64,000 nucleotides of DNA, from positions 18,564,351 through 18,628,350 of the forward strand of contig OX393552.1 in the NCBI GenBank assembly GCA_947650365.1, read 5' to 3'. The notes under the pieces are model-generated. The model did no database searches, had not been told where the DNA came from, and worked only from the letters and a program-made list of their open reading frames with translations. Origin of the DNA: Chamaelirium japonicum. Taxonomy: Eukaryota > Streptophyta > Magnoliopsida > Liliales > Melanthiaceae. Shown in pieces: positions 1 to 10,889 of the stretch (its first letter is position 1; every line of letters begins with the position of its first letter). Made by a program: the position numbers and the translations under genes.

Positions 1-300
1 GTCGCCGCCGCCGGTCGCCACCGCCGGCCACCCCCGCCGCCGGCCGCCACCACCGACCACCACTTCCACCAACCCGGGTTGTTGGGTCGGGTATGAGATT
101 TGAACCCATCAACCCATTTAATTCGGGTTTTTAAATCCATTTATAAAATAGTGATGCAAAAAGGCTAGATTAGATTTAGAACCCCCAACCTTTTCTTAAC
201 CCAATTTACAGCCCTTTGGGCTAACCAAAAAATCCCATTACACTTTATGTTTAAAAATCAACTAGTAATAAATATATATATTATCAAGGTAAATTATATT
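1..300. other. GC-rich CCG/CCA repeats, then AT-rich non-coding DNA
   Basis: The first 70 bases are imperfect GCC/CCA triplet repeats. The rest is AT-rich with no gene signal. A similar GCC/CCA-rich core lies inside the Harbinger-like element at 11636-12491, so this may be the cut edge of a related element. That link is inference. Confidence 0.4.
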
Positions 301-1508
301 GACCTTATCTTACCCATACGGACTCGGAATTGAGTTCCGTCAGTGGCGTTGGATTCGTAATGACAAAATATACCTACTTAGATTATAAAATACCACAACC
401 AACAATTAAAAAATAAAATTACCATTTTACCCCTAGGGTAAAATGGTCATAACCTTTTCATTCTAAATCGGAATTGAGTTCCGTCTGCGGCCACGAGTTC
501 CTAATAAAAAGCTCTACAAAAATGAATATAAATTTAAAATATTTTGGAATTGACCAAAATGCCCCTAAAGAATAAAACCCATTAGTTCACATCGAAAAAT
601 GTTGGAAAAATCCTGGAAAAATTAGGATAAAAACTAACCAATTATTAGTAACATATTTTCAGGTTTTGAGCGTACTAAAGCTTCCTTATCAGGAGTAAGA
701 GTTTGCAACAGTTCAGGTAGGGGATTTAAACTCAGTTTATTCATGCTAATTATATGCTATAGAATGTCGGTAATTTGATATGGAATGGTAAATTTTGAAA
801 TACGTAATCACTTATGTGGGTGTGGGGCTAGCCTTGGCTGAGGCCAAAAAGTACCTGGGTGTGGGGCTAGCCCTGGCGAAAGGCCAAAATGTACCTGGGT
901 GTGGGGCTAGCCCTGGCGAAAGGCCAAAAAGTACCTGGGTGTGGGGCTGTCCCTGGCTGCGGGCCAAAAAGATAATCCTAGGTGTGGGGCTAGCCTTGTT
1001 GCGGACTAAAAGTACCCGGGTAAGGATTGAGATTCCTACCCTGGCCGGAAGAGCCAAAAAGGGAATCGGGTGATTAATGTTTTAATTATTTACTTTTCGT
1101 AGTCATGTTTACTGCTTTCAATACATATTATTTAGCATGAACAAAACTGAGTCATTGGTGAGTCAGTGGATAGAACTCACCCCCCTACAGATGATGTGCA
1201 CCCTACAGAGACAAACCCTGCATTACCCGAAGAGGATGAGGAGCGATCGGGGGTCGACCCAGAAGGAGTTGAAGACCCACTCTACACACCTTTCTATGAC
1301 GATGACGGAGCTGAATTATGATGAGTCAGTGTGGAAAGTCTTAGCTTTAGGCTTTCGATGTCAATAAATTGTATCAAACAATGATGTTTTTAATAGAATG
1401 GCTCAGTAATTGCCATATTTAATGGAATTTATCTATATCAAGTTTTTATTCCTAACACCCCAGTATTATACGGGTTGAATTAATCCGTAAAATATCGGGG
1501 CGTTACAG
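300..1508. mobile_element. LTR-like remnant of a Gypsy-type retroelement
   Basis: The segment ends at 1508 in CGGGGCGTTACA, which read in reverse (TGTAACGCCCCG) resembles the start of many plant Gypsy LTRs. It has paired short motifs such as TACCATTTTACCCCT and two copies of GGAATTGAGTTCCGT at about 327 and 470. No coding region is visible. It abuts the truncated LTR that starts at 1509, so one of the two probably broke the other. The left boundary is uncertain. Confidence 0.4.
820..1062 (+). repeat. 40-bp tandem repeat, about 5-6 copies
   Basis: The unit begins TGTGGGGCTAGCCCTGG and recurs at 821, 860, 900, 940 and 983, followed by a degenerate copy. Spacing is 39-43 bp. The array lies inside the LTR-like remnant. 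The open frames on both strands are a by-product of the repeat. Confidence 0.85.
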
Positions 1509-1659
1509 ACATTCTCGGAGATAATTACTACACAATCTTAATGCGAGGTCTTCATGTGAACTCGTCGCATGAATATTGGAATCGTGTGGAGAAAACGGAG
1601 CTTCCCTCTGATTCTTTTGAGCGTTGGCATGCCCAGTTTAGCAGGTCGACTGGCCATCA

Positions 1660-2905
1660 GCGTGCGCGACCGGTCACGAGCGAAGTGTGCGACCGTGAGC
1701 AAAGTACGTGGTCACGAGCGTGGCACACGGTCGTAAGCGAAGTGCGCGATCGTAAGTGAAGTACGCGGTCGCGAGCGAAATGCATGGCCGAATGTAGCAA
1801 GGTGAAGCACGTGGCCGAACGCAGTGAAGTGAAGTGCGCAGGTGGGGTGCAGTGAAGTGCATGGTCAGGTGCAGTGAGGTGAAGCATGCAGCCGGGCGCA
1901 ACGAAGTGAAGTACGTGACCGCGATGCAGTAAAGCGCACGATCGGGCACAACCGGACACATCGAAGTAAAGTGCGTGGCCGAGGCATAGCGAAGTGCACG
2001 ATCGGGCATAGCGAGGTGAATCGCATGGCCAGGGTGCATCGAAGTGCGTGGTCAGGCGTAGTGAGGTGTGCAGTCGGGCACAGCGAGGTGAAGCACACAG
2101 TCGGGTGCAGTGAAGTGAATTTCGCAGCCGGGGTACAGTGAAGTGCGCGATCAGGTGCAGCGAGGTGAAGTGCACGACCGTAGCACATCAAAGTACGTAG
2201 TCGGGGACAATAAGGTATGCGATCGGGCGTAGCGAGGTGAAGTGTGTGGTCGGGGCGTAGCGAAGTGCGCAGTCGGGCACAGCAAGGTAAAGTGCGCGGC
2301 CGGGCGCAGCGAGGTGGAGCGTGCGATCGGGCGCAGTAAAGTGAAGTGCGTGTCCGGGGCACAGTGAAGTGCGTGGTCAGGCGCAGTGAGGTGAAGCGTG
2401 CAGCTGGGCGCAGCGAAGTGAAGTACACGACGAGGTGCAACGAAGTGCACGATCGGATGCAATGAGGTAAAGCGCGCGGTCGGGGCACAGTGAAGTGCTC
2501 GATCGGGTGCAACGAGGTGCGTGGTCGAGCGCAGCGAGTTAAAGCGCACGGCCAGGTGCAGCGAAGTGAAGTACGTGGCCGGGGCACAGTGAAATGAAGT
2601 GCGCAACAGGGCACAACAAAGTGAAGTGCGTGACCGGGGTGCAATGAAGTGAAGTGTGCGACCGGGCGCAGCGATGTAAAGTGCATGGTCGAGCGCAGCG
2701 AAGTGCACAATCGGGTGCAATGAGGTGAAGAGCACGGTCGGGCACAACGAAGTGAAGTGCGTGGCCGGGGCGCAGCAGAGTGCACGATCAGGCACAATGA
2801 GGTGAAGCACGCGGCCGGGGCGTAGCGAAGTGTTCGGTCGGGTGCAGTGAGGTGAAGTGCGCGGGCGGACGCAAAAAGTGAAGTGCGCGACGGGTTGGAC
2901 GAAGT
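1660..2905. repeat. GC-rich tandem array inside the 3' LTR
   Basis: Units of about 23-30 bp alternate between forms like GAAGTGCGCGGTCGGGCGCA and GCGAGGTGAAGCGCGCGGCC. The same array fills the other LTR. The units rarely contain stop codons, so several frames stay open for hundreds of codons on the minus strand. These frames are not genes. Confidence 0.85.
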
Positions 2906-3059
2906 ACATGGCCGGGTGCTTCCACCTTCTTTATTTCTTAAGGTACACACAATACCCCCTCTCGATAGGTCGGTCTTATGGTCCGATCGATCGAGACTAT
3001 TCCTCGCACTCGCCCAACTTGCCAGTTCTAGGCACTTAACCATTTCTTCTTTTGCATGC

Positions 3060-3900
3060 GCAACACTTTAACCAACCGTTGCACTCGCCATTGAGTCTTG
3101 CGATCAGTCAATCATTAGTGCATTGTCACCTTTTGAGTGTTTTCATCAGCTGGTCGAGCTCCTTGTTGATTCTTTTGATTGGTCATTCTTTAGTAAGTGT
3201 TTCGCCTTTCAGGCACTTTTCACCGGTCGGTCATACTCCTGGTTGAGTCTTTCGAACGGTCGATCTTTCCTACTAGGACTTTACTCTTACCGAGGATTAG
3301 AACTCATTTTGGAGTGTTATATACCCAGTCGGCTTTGAAAACTACCCCCAGCCCCACAAGTGGAGCACGTGGCTCTTGGAAGAGACTTTTGCTTGACCCA
3401 ACTCGTGGGGGGTCAGGAGGCTTTTTTGTTTCACTTTTTATGCATCTTCACTGGCCGGTCATACACCTTGTCGAGTCTTTCGACCAGTCAGTCTTTACTG
3501 CGGATTGGACTTGAGTGTTTCACCTTTCGCACAATTTCATTGACCGATCGTACTCCTTTTCGAGTCTTTCGACCAGTTAGTCTTTACTGCGGATTGGACT
3601 TGAGTGTTTCACCTTTTGCATATCTTCACTAACCGATTGTACTCTTTGTCGAGTCTTTCGACCAGTCAGTCTTTACTACTACGGATTGGTCTTTACTCAA
3701 TAAGGAGTGTTTCACCCTGGGTATTTTCACTGATCGATCATACTCTCTTTTGAGTCTTTAGACTGGTTGGTCTATACCGCCCTTTGGTCTTTGCTCCAGC
3801 CAAACGATAGAACCCACTTTAGGGTGTTATATATCGCCTGGACTTTTCACCTGTCAGTTATACTTCCTCTTGAGTCTGTTGACCAGTTGGTATTTAAAAT
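3060..3900. repeat. About 89-bp degenerate tandem repeats inside the Gypsy element
   Basis: The words GAGTCTTTCGACCAGTCAGT, CTTTACTGCGGATTGGACTT and GAGTGTTTCACC recur in order at roughly 3447, 3536 and 3624, with weaker copies on either side. They lie between the 3' LTR and the gag region. No protein family is recognisable here. Confidence 0.65.
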
Positions 3901-4286
3901 TTACCCCCACTCTTCGAGAGGTGAAAGTACTGGCCGATCATACTCAACATTGAATCTTTTGACCGGTCGGGCTTTCACCCAACCGACTCTTTAACTTCAA
4001 TCGGCCAAGTTTTCTTAGGGGAGGTTTTTGGCTTAACCCAACTCGTACGAGGTTAAAGACTCCCGGAGGAGGCTTTTAGCTTGAGGGTGGATGATTCTAC
4101 CCGAGGTCGGTCTTCCCGATCCTTTGCCACCCCCACTCATATTACTAGGGGTCTTGTTCGTAGGAGATATTGGACAATGAATTTTTTGCATGGAGTCTTC
4201 ATTGATAAAATGAGAATTTAAAACCTTTCATTAAAGGCATCAAGCCATTACATTCTTAGGCCCGAAAAGCCTACAAGTAGTGGTGA

Positions 4287-4968
4287 TCAATTAGCAGAGA
4301 GGGGGCCTTCCTGCACCTCACCGATAGGCTCGTGGGTTATGCATCGGTGATGGTTGATGAACTGGTCGAGATAGCCTGCTTTAATGAGGTATTCGACGTG
4401 ACTATGCAATGCCCAGCACTGCAGTGTGGTGTGTTTGTGCTCCATGTGGTTGCCATTGTAACGAGACAGGTCTCGCGGGCTCCTCTCTGCTAGATTTATC
4501 GATCGTGCCTTACGAAAGTACTGCTCTTCCTTGATGATCTCAAAGATTTCGTCAATTGGCATATTCAGTACTGTGAAGTCCTGATTCCATGGAGTATTGG
4601 GTGCCCTGCCATGACCACTCTGCTTTTGGCGCTTTGCGTAGCATCGACTCGCTTGACTGTTTCTCTATATTCCATACAGGTGCTGGTTGATTGAAGGAGG
4701 GCTGCTGGTCTCCAATGTCTTTAGTATTCCACTTTTGTTCAACATCTTTGATCTTGACGTGCTTCTCCACCCTTCGGAATAGTTTGTCGATCGTTTTGGG
4801 TGGTCGCTCGATGAGTAAAGTACTAACTAATTGGTTAGACTGTACCGAATTCTTGAAGGCCGCTACAACCATGAGGTCCTGTCCATCAGCATCTACCATG
4901 CTCTTCCATGTGGTCTCAAGGCCCTTCCTCCCTGCCTTCCAGGCGTTCCAGGGCAGGTCGTCGAACAC
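4287..4968 (-). mobile_element. Gypsy gag remains
   Basis: Minus-strand reading frames here carry wording typical of plant Gypsy gag proteins: RPPKTIDKLFRRVEKHVKI, followed by a region with SRYNGNH, HTTLQC and VEYLIKAGYLDQFI that matches the usual SRYCRFHKDHGH...LIRRGYL region. It is an internal part of the 1509-7720 element and is broken. Confidence 0.7.
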
Positions 4969-5902
4969 ACTCTTGTACGCTTCCTCTGTTGACGGTGTAA
5001 GCCGGCTACTGACTGGCTAGTGTCGCGCGAGAGTGATGACTCTCACTCAGTTGACGACGGTGTCCATCTTCTCGCGTTAGACGGTGAGGTTCAACAGAAC
5101 TTGTCCTCGGGTGGTGCTTGGATGCGGGCGGCTGTCGGGGGTGTGCCTCGAGTCGAGACCAGACATCCGAGCGCGCCGATGCCACATGGGCTCCTTTGTT
5201 TCTCTCGGCCTGCTCTGGGATATTTGATCCTCGTCCGTCGAGATTCGCGCTTTAGACCTCCACCGATCTCTCAGCTCCCCCTGCAGTCTGGATAGCTACT
5301 TACTGCTGCATTCGGGCAGCCTACATTTAAAGGTTCTGGTTGACTGGTGCTCCCACGACTAGATTTACTAGTACTCCAGCTGGGGTGGCTCGAACGAGGT
5401 CACCTAACTCGTAGTTATGTTGCATCGTCTGGAGTTGCGCTATGAGGGCCTGCTACAACATCATCATGATAGCTATGAAAGCCTCAAACATGCCTCCTCC
5501 TTGAGTGGCCACAATTGCTGCTGGGGCTTGACTCGATTCCCCAACCCCCAACATAGGGTTTGCTGGCGGGGGTGGTGCGATCCGAGTTGGGGGGAGGTTG
5601 AGCTGGATGCCCGACATTTCTAGCGTCACCGGGAGCAGCAGTGTTGGACTGAAGCTGCGAGGTCGACCGAGTATGGTATGGTCCTCCTCCCATTACTCTT
5701 CAACAGTGTGGCCGTGGTGATGACTCCTAAGCTTACTGGTCGGTTGACACCCACGGGTCGGTCGGTAGATTCAGGTAGGTTACAAGTCGGGTACCCGAGA
5801 TTGCAACAAAATGGAATGGCTGACCGTTCGACACCCACGGGTCGACGGCTGAGAATTCTAGTAGGAAGTCTCGAAGACTGATCCCACTGACGGCACCAAG
5901 AT

Positions 5903-6136
5903 TGGGGGGGGGGGGGGGGGATTTTCTAGAATTGGGCGTTTCGGTTGGCAAGCACAATCTAACAAACTAAGGAACGAAATGGACCAGATTTACGTGGAAA
6001 AACCCCTCCTCAACGTCGAAGGGAAAAAAAACCACGGGGTGGGGTGAGTATGCACTATCAAGGCAAACGAGTTATCAACTCTCACCCTGACCCTCTTACA
6101 CCCAGAGAGGACCGACCTCCCAAATGCCGACCTCTC

Positions 6137-6185
<49 letters not shown>

Positions 6186-7720
6186 AAGCTCCGAAAACTC
6201 CAAAAAGAATTGGGCAGCACCTCCTCCTCCAGAAATCGGATCCTTCTCTCTGAGGGGGGTAGGTCTCCTTTTATAGTGCTGCTAGGTGACAGCTGTTGCC
6301 TTCCGTGCGGGGCAGCAATGATGGCATGCTCCCGCGATCTGTGAACTGCCTGCGTCGGGGCGACGTGTCATCTAGCAAGCGCTCGGTAGTCATGACAGGG
6401 GGTGTTACTTGCCATACTGGTCGATCAGAAATCTCGGGGCGTAGGTTGTCTTTCCGTAATCGTCGCCCAACTAAGATTCTTGGAGATAATTACTGCACGA
6501 TCTGGATGCGAGGTCTTCGTATGAACTCGTCGCATGAATATCGGAACCATGAGGAGAAAGCGGAGCTTCCCTCTAATTCCTTTGAGCGTTGGCATGCCCA
6601 GTTTAGCAGGTCGACTGGCTGGCCGTGTGTGAGACGTGCGACTGGTCGCGAGCGAAGTATGCGACATTGAGCGAAGTGCGCGGTCGCGAGCGAAGTGCGC
6701 GGCCGGGCACAGCGAGATGAAGCGCACGGTCGGGCGCAGCAAAGTGAAGTGCACGGTCGGGGTGCAGTGAAGTGCGTGGTTGGGCGCAGAGAGGTGAAGC
6801 GTGCGGCCGAGCGCAGCGAAGTGAAGTGCGCGGTTGGGGCGCAGCAAAGTGCACGATCGGGGCACAGCGAAGTGCCTGGTCGGGCGCAGCGAGGTGTGCG
6901 ATCGGGCGCAGTGAGGTGAAGCGCGTGGCCGGGCGCAGCAAAATGAAGTGCGCGGCCAGGGCATAGTGAAGTATACGATCGGGTGTAGCGAGGTGAAGCG
7001 TGTGGCCAGGGTGCAGTGAAGTGCGCGATCGAGAGCAGCAAGGTGCGCGGCTGGGCGCAGCGAGGTGAAGTGTGTGGTCGGACGTAGCGAAGTGAAGTGC
7101 GCGGCCGAGGCGCAGCGAAGTGCGCGGTCGGGCGTAGCGAGGTGAAGTACCCGGCCGAGCGCATCAAAGTACATGATCGGGCGTAGCGAGGTGAAGCGCG
7201 CGGCCGGGCGCAGCGAAGTGAAGCACGCGGCTGGGTGCAGCGAAGTGAAGCGCGCGGCCGGGGCACAGCGAAGTGCGTGGTCGGGCACAGCGAGGTGAAG
7301 CGTGCAGCCGGGCGTAGCGAAGTGAAGTGCACGATCGAACGCAGCGAGGAGAAGAGCGCAACCGGGGCGCAGCGAAGTGCATGGTCGGGTGTAGCGAGGT
7401 GAAGTGTACGGGCGGGCGCAGCGAAGTGCACGATCAGGGGCAGCAAGGTGAAGCGCGTGGTCGGGCGCAGTGAAGTGAAGTGCACGGTTGGGGCGCAACA
7501 GAGTGTACGATTGGGCGCAGCAAGGTGAAGTGCGCGGCGAGGGCGCAGCGAAGTGTGCGATCGGGCGCAGCGAGGTGAAATGCGCGGCCGAGCGCAACAA
7601 AGTGAAGTGTGTGACCGGGACATAGCGAAGTGCGCGGCCGGCCGGAGCGAGGTGCGCGGCCAGTTGGGCGAAGTACACGACTGAGTGCTTCCACCTTCTT
7701 TATTTGTTAAGGTACACACA
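5903..7720 (-). mobile_element. 5' LTR of the Gypsy-type element
   Basis: The LTR of about 1818 bp runs from TG at 5903 to CA at 7720. On the minus strand it contains a TATAAAAG box at about 6268-6276 and a (CT/GA)n run at 6138-6182 downstream of it. It ends in a poly-C run beside the primer-site region. The tandem array occupies 6620-7680. The opening 114 bp of the stretch shared with the 3' LTR (6507-6620 against 1541-1654) is about 92% identical. Confidence 0.7.
6138..6182. repeat. (CT)n microsatellite
   Basis: An uninterrupted CT dinucleotide run of about 45 bp inside the LTR. Confidence 0.95.
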
Positions 7721-7734
7721 CTAATCACTGCAAC

Positions 7735-8010
7735 GAAGAGTAAAATCTGTAATTGCTACTCTTTAGCTATAGTATTTTGCAGATTGTTACCCTTTGCTAT
7801 CATGATTTCATTGTAGCATAATTCTTTAAAAACGAGATTCGAAAAAAATCAATATTTTTGCTAGATTGATTTTATTGTAGCAATATTTTTTTAATGAGAT
7901 TTCTCCCAAAAAAACTGCTACAGTTATTTCACTGTAGCAAAAAGCAACAATCTTTGCATAATGTTACTCTTTGCACTGCTACAGTGATGTAAACAATTGG
8001 ATTATTACTT
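7735..8010. mobile_element. MITE-like AT-rich repeat
   Basis: It contains CTACTCTTTAGCTATAGTAT and several TACAGTGA/TCACTGTAG words in both orientations. The same words recur inverted at 47040-47345, which marks a dispersed family. Exact ends and target duplications are not visible. Confidence 0.45.
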
Positions 8011-8164
8011 CCTTGTACAACTACATATAGGGGTAAAATAGACTTTTCTCAAACAAAAGAACCTAACACTAAAGCATCTCTCCTTATCGTTAAATACAAT
8101 ATGTTTGAAGGACCTAAAACCAATTTATCTGTATTTTACTCCTATATAGTTTTGTTACCCTGAG

Positions 8165-8665
8165 TCTAGAAGTAAATATGAGATTTGAAGGTATCCGTTA
8201 TTAAATGTTGCAGAAGAGTTGTAACGTGTAATATTCTGAGTTAATGTCTCTGGTTAATGCGTATGTTACCAAATGATGCAGGAAAACTGTAACGTGTAAT
8301 GACTCTCATTACTCTCTGGTCTTTAGTCTCGGTGTAACCACTGGTGGAGGATCTTTATATAAGAGAGTCTAAGGAAACCAAAGAAGATGCAACACAGCAA
8401 AAACCATTTCTTTCCACTAGTTTTCAAGTATTTCTTCGTCTGGAGTCTATATTAAACTGAGATTCCCATAAGTCCTGGTCCTGGTCAGGTGCTGGAGCGT
8501 GGTGCAGACCGTCATTAAACCTTGGGGAGCTATCGTCGAAGGCCGAAGCATACCTATGTCGGCAACGATTAAAGATTTTCAATACATCGTGATTTGCACG
8601 AGCCTCGACGTGATCTTCTTCAAATTGATAAGTTATATTTTCTTCCTCCTGTCTCTGAACTTCCA
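8165..8665 (+). mobile_element. Possible Copia-type LTR remnant
   Basis: The order of signals suits an LTR: repeated TGTAACGTGTAAT words, a TATATAAGAGAG box near 8352, a CT-rich leader, then GTCGTCGAAGGCCGAAGCA-like wording of the kind seen near the end of plant Copia LTRs. No partner LTR or coding region is attached. The minus-strand open frame of 80 codons has no recognised family. Confidence 0.3.
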
Positions 8666-8832
8666 TATGTAGACTTACCTATATGTTCCTATTATCCATT
8701 AACTAGTCTTTATTACCTATTGAGATAGTTTTTGGGTGCTTATAAATGGGTTTGAGACGGATTTGTAATTTTTAAATCAAAATCCAATTGAACCCAGTTG
8801 TCTCAACCCAAACCAGTTATATGTTTAATTTA

Positions 8833-9025
8833 TCTATCTATCTATAAATACTTGTAAAGCCGAGGCCTCTGTCCCACATACTAGCCTTCCCATTTCTCCC
8901 TACTTTTGGTTTCTTTCTCTCTCTGGTAGATTCTCGTAATTTTCTCTCTAAACACAATGGGGAGCAAGATTCATTGCATTGAGCGACACCAAAGTCACTT
9001 GTGCGATGCACGAGATTATTACTAG
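8833..9025 (+). mobile_element. Small non-autonomous Helitron
   Basis: It starts A|TCTATCTATC and ends with the hairpin CTTGTGC-GAT-GCACGAG, then ATTATTA and CTAG|T. This is the Helitron 3' signature: a short hairpin followed closely by CTRR, inserted between A and T. Length is 193 bp with no coding region. A diverged head-to-tail copy follows at once. Confidence 0.65.
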
Positions 9026-9127
9026 TAAATACTTATAAAATTGAGGCCTTTGGTGCCATGTGGCAGCCTCCTTATTCTCCTCTCTCTCCCCCATATATAT
9101 GTCCCCTTTTAATTTTTTTTAAAACTT

Positions 9128-9201
<74 letters not shown>

Positions 9202-9300
9202 CACACACATGATAGGGTGCGGGATTCAGTGCCAAATTAATGTGATATCCTATCGAGCGACATCGCAACCCATTCATGAATTGTATGAGATTAGTACTAG
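9026..9300 (+). mobile_element. Second, head-to-tail Helitron copy
   Basis: It repeats the opening words of its neighbour (AAATACTTATAAAATTGAGGCC against AAATACTTGTAAAGCCGAGGCC, diverged). It has a weak hairpin (TTCAT/ATGAG) and ends TTAGTACTAG|T. It contains a long (CT)n run at 9131-9199. The start lacks a clear TC terminus, so it was either joined in tandem or lost its first bases. Confidence 0.55.
9131..9199. repeat. (CT)n microsatellite
   Basis: A CT run of about 69 bp followed by a short CA run. Confidence 0.95.
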
Positions 9301-9330
9301 TATACTATTTGTAACACGCCCTATATTAGT

Positions 9331-9871
9331 TAGGGGTGCAAACTCAGGTCGGGTTGGTTTGGGTTTGAGCCAACTCATAAACTGAACCAAACGAGTTTGG
9401 TTCTATGATATTAAAACCCAAACCAACTTGAATAGGGTATAGACCTGACCCGACCCACCCTAAGGTCAGGTTGGGTTTGGTCGAGTCCGGTTGGTCTAAA
9501 AAAATAATAAATATCCCCTATTTACTAGTAAAATAGAAGTCCACATTGGACTTTAGGCTTTAGCCACATGTTGAGCTTTCTTAGCAACGTTAGCAAACAA
9601 CAAAATGGTTTACTCATGTGTTAGTGTGATGTAGCCCCCAACTCCAAACTCTTTGACATATATATGGACTTATCATATGTCTGACCAGTATATATGAGTT
9701 CGATTTTCAGGATGGGTCAGGTCTACCCAACCCGGAACCAATCATATTTAGTCGGGTCCACAAAACTTAGACCTAAACCAATCCATTTGGTCAAAATACC
9801 CGAACCAACCCGACCCATTTAGGTCGGGTTCGGTCGGTTATTGGTTTTACCCGACCCAAGTCGCAAACCTA
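9331..9871. mobile_element. hAT-like element of the TAGGG-terminus family
   Basis: Terminal inverted repeats are TAGGGGTGCAAACTCAGGTC at the left and, read inward, TAGGTTTGCGACTTGGGTCG at the right. The flanks ATATTAGT and ATATCACT match at 6 of 8 positions, as expected for an old 8-bp target duplication. The interior is made of GGTCGGGTT/AACCCGACC subterminal words. No transposase is present. Confidence 0.65.
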
Positions 9872-10099
9872 ATATCACTTCCTCGTATGATCCGTCTACT
9901 TGCACCCATGGAATTTGTGATGGCACCCAAATCTTTCTTGGCCCCCAATCAGTTTTGGCATGTTGGTCTTGACACCCAAAGCAAACCCCAAAATGTTTCT
10001 CCTTCGCTCCCAGCCCACATGTTGGTCTTGGCACCCACCGTAACCCTCAATCCTCCTCCTTCTTAACCCTAGCCGCTAGTCAATGTCGATGGCAACCCA

Positions 10100-10560
10100 C
10101 TGACATTGTGTCGATGGCTGCCCGCCAAAGTTGTCGCAGTGGGTACGTACCGAGATCCCCATGATGATGTTGGTAGATACCCACCGTGGCTACTTCGACA
10201 AGCAGCCACCGACACAGTGTCGGCGAGCTGCCACCGACATCGGTCATCGGCTAAGGTTCAGGCGCGGGGAAGATGGAGGAAGAAGAAGGAAGGAAGAGGA
10301 GGGAGAAGGGAGGGGGAGATCTGAGGGCAATGACGTAGGGTTTCGGCATGAGGACGATGGAGGAGGATCAAGGAGGAGGAAGAAAGAAGGAAGTAGGATG
10401 GAGGAGGAAGATGAGGATGATAGAGAGTGTCGTCGGAAAAAAGACAACAACCGAGGTGGAGGGCGATGGGGGCGGCATCAATGGAGACATGTGGCATCGA
10501 ATTACAACATTCCTTTCCCTATACGTTGGGGCTAAGGGTGATTCATTGGTCGGGGCTGGG
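10100..10560. other. Purine-rich low-complexity stretch, no gene recognised
   Basis: GGAGGAAGA-type repeats dominate 10265-10460. Open frames exist on both strands but they are compositional. The preceding CGATGGC/CCACCGACA words resemble the coding-like cores of nearby transposons. I see no domain or splice structure to support a gene. Confidence 0.5.
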
Positions 10561-10889
10561 TGTAATGGACAACTATAATTGGGATACATCATTCTGGTTG
10601 ACCATTCGGGCTAAACGTTTCTGTCTAAATAGTATTTTTCATGATCAGCTGAAAGTTGGGGATGGGATAAACATGAAACAATTTTTTAAAAAGATTTGGG
10701 TGTCCTCACTAATTCGCATGCTCCCCCTCTTGTTTCCTTGTTTCAACTTCACCATCTGTAGTAAGAGCTGTTAATTGATTTATAAATTTTAGTTGCTTGA
10801 AATATCATTGAGAATGGCATTCTGTTTCTTGAATTGTGTTTCTAATTAATCAATACTTAGTAATGAAATCAAGAATTATCCAGTTGCCC

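Larger units (their letters stand above)
1509..7720 (-). mobile_element. Gypsy-type LTR retroelement with gag only
   Basis: This element lies on the minus strand. Its 5' LTR is 5903-7720 and its 3' LTR is 1509-2951, cut short at the left edge. Both LTRs begin TGTGTGTACC when read on the minus strand. A TGGTGCCGTCAGTGGG primer-site region follows the 5' LTR (about 5881-5902). A purine tract, GAGAGGGGGTAT, sits just before the 3' LTR (about 2952-2966). The interior holds gag remains (4287-4968) but no recognisable protease, reverse transcriptase or integrase, so it looks like a large non-autonomous derivative. The primer-site wording and gag style suggest a Tat/RIRE2-like Gypsy lineage (inference). 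A 114-bp sample of the two LTRs differs by about 8%, so it is of middle age. It is broken in several places. Confidence 0.75.

Noticed and set aside
1660-2905. Possible CRISPR-like array
   Set aside because: The units are contiguous and variable, without unique spacers, in a plant genome inside an LTR.
1657-3043. Minus-strand open frames of 121-392 codons rich in His/Phe/Thr/Ser/Leu/Arg
   Set aside because: They come from the GC-rich tandem array inside an LTR. Several frames are open at once and the protein is only a repeat of the unit.
6425-7728. Minus-strand open frames of 412 and 417 codons
   Set aside because: Same cause: the array in the other LTR. Two overlapping frames are both open, with no start context or domain.
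7735-8010. microRNA precursor from the inverted TACAGTGA words
   Set aside because: The inverted words are many and short, and no single long stem forms. It fits a MITE better.
10131-10535. Plus-strand open frame of 134 codons, charged and Arg/Glu-rich
   Set aside because: It is a purine-rich low-complexity stretch and the opposite strand is open as well.
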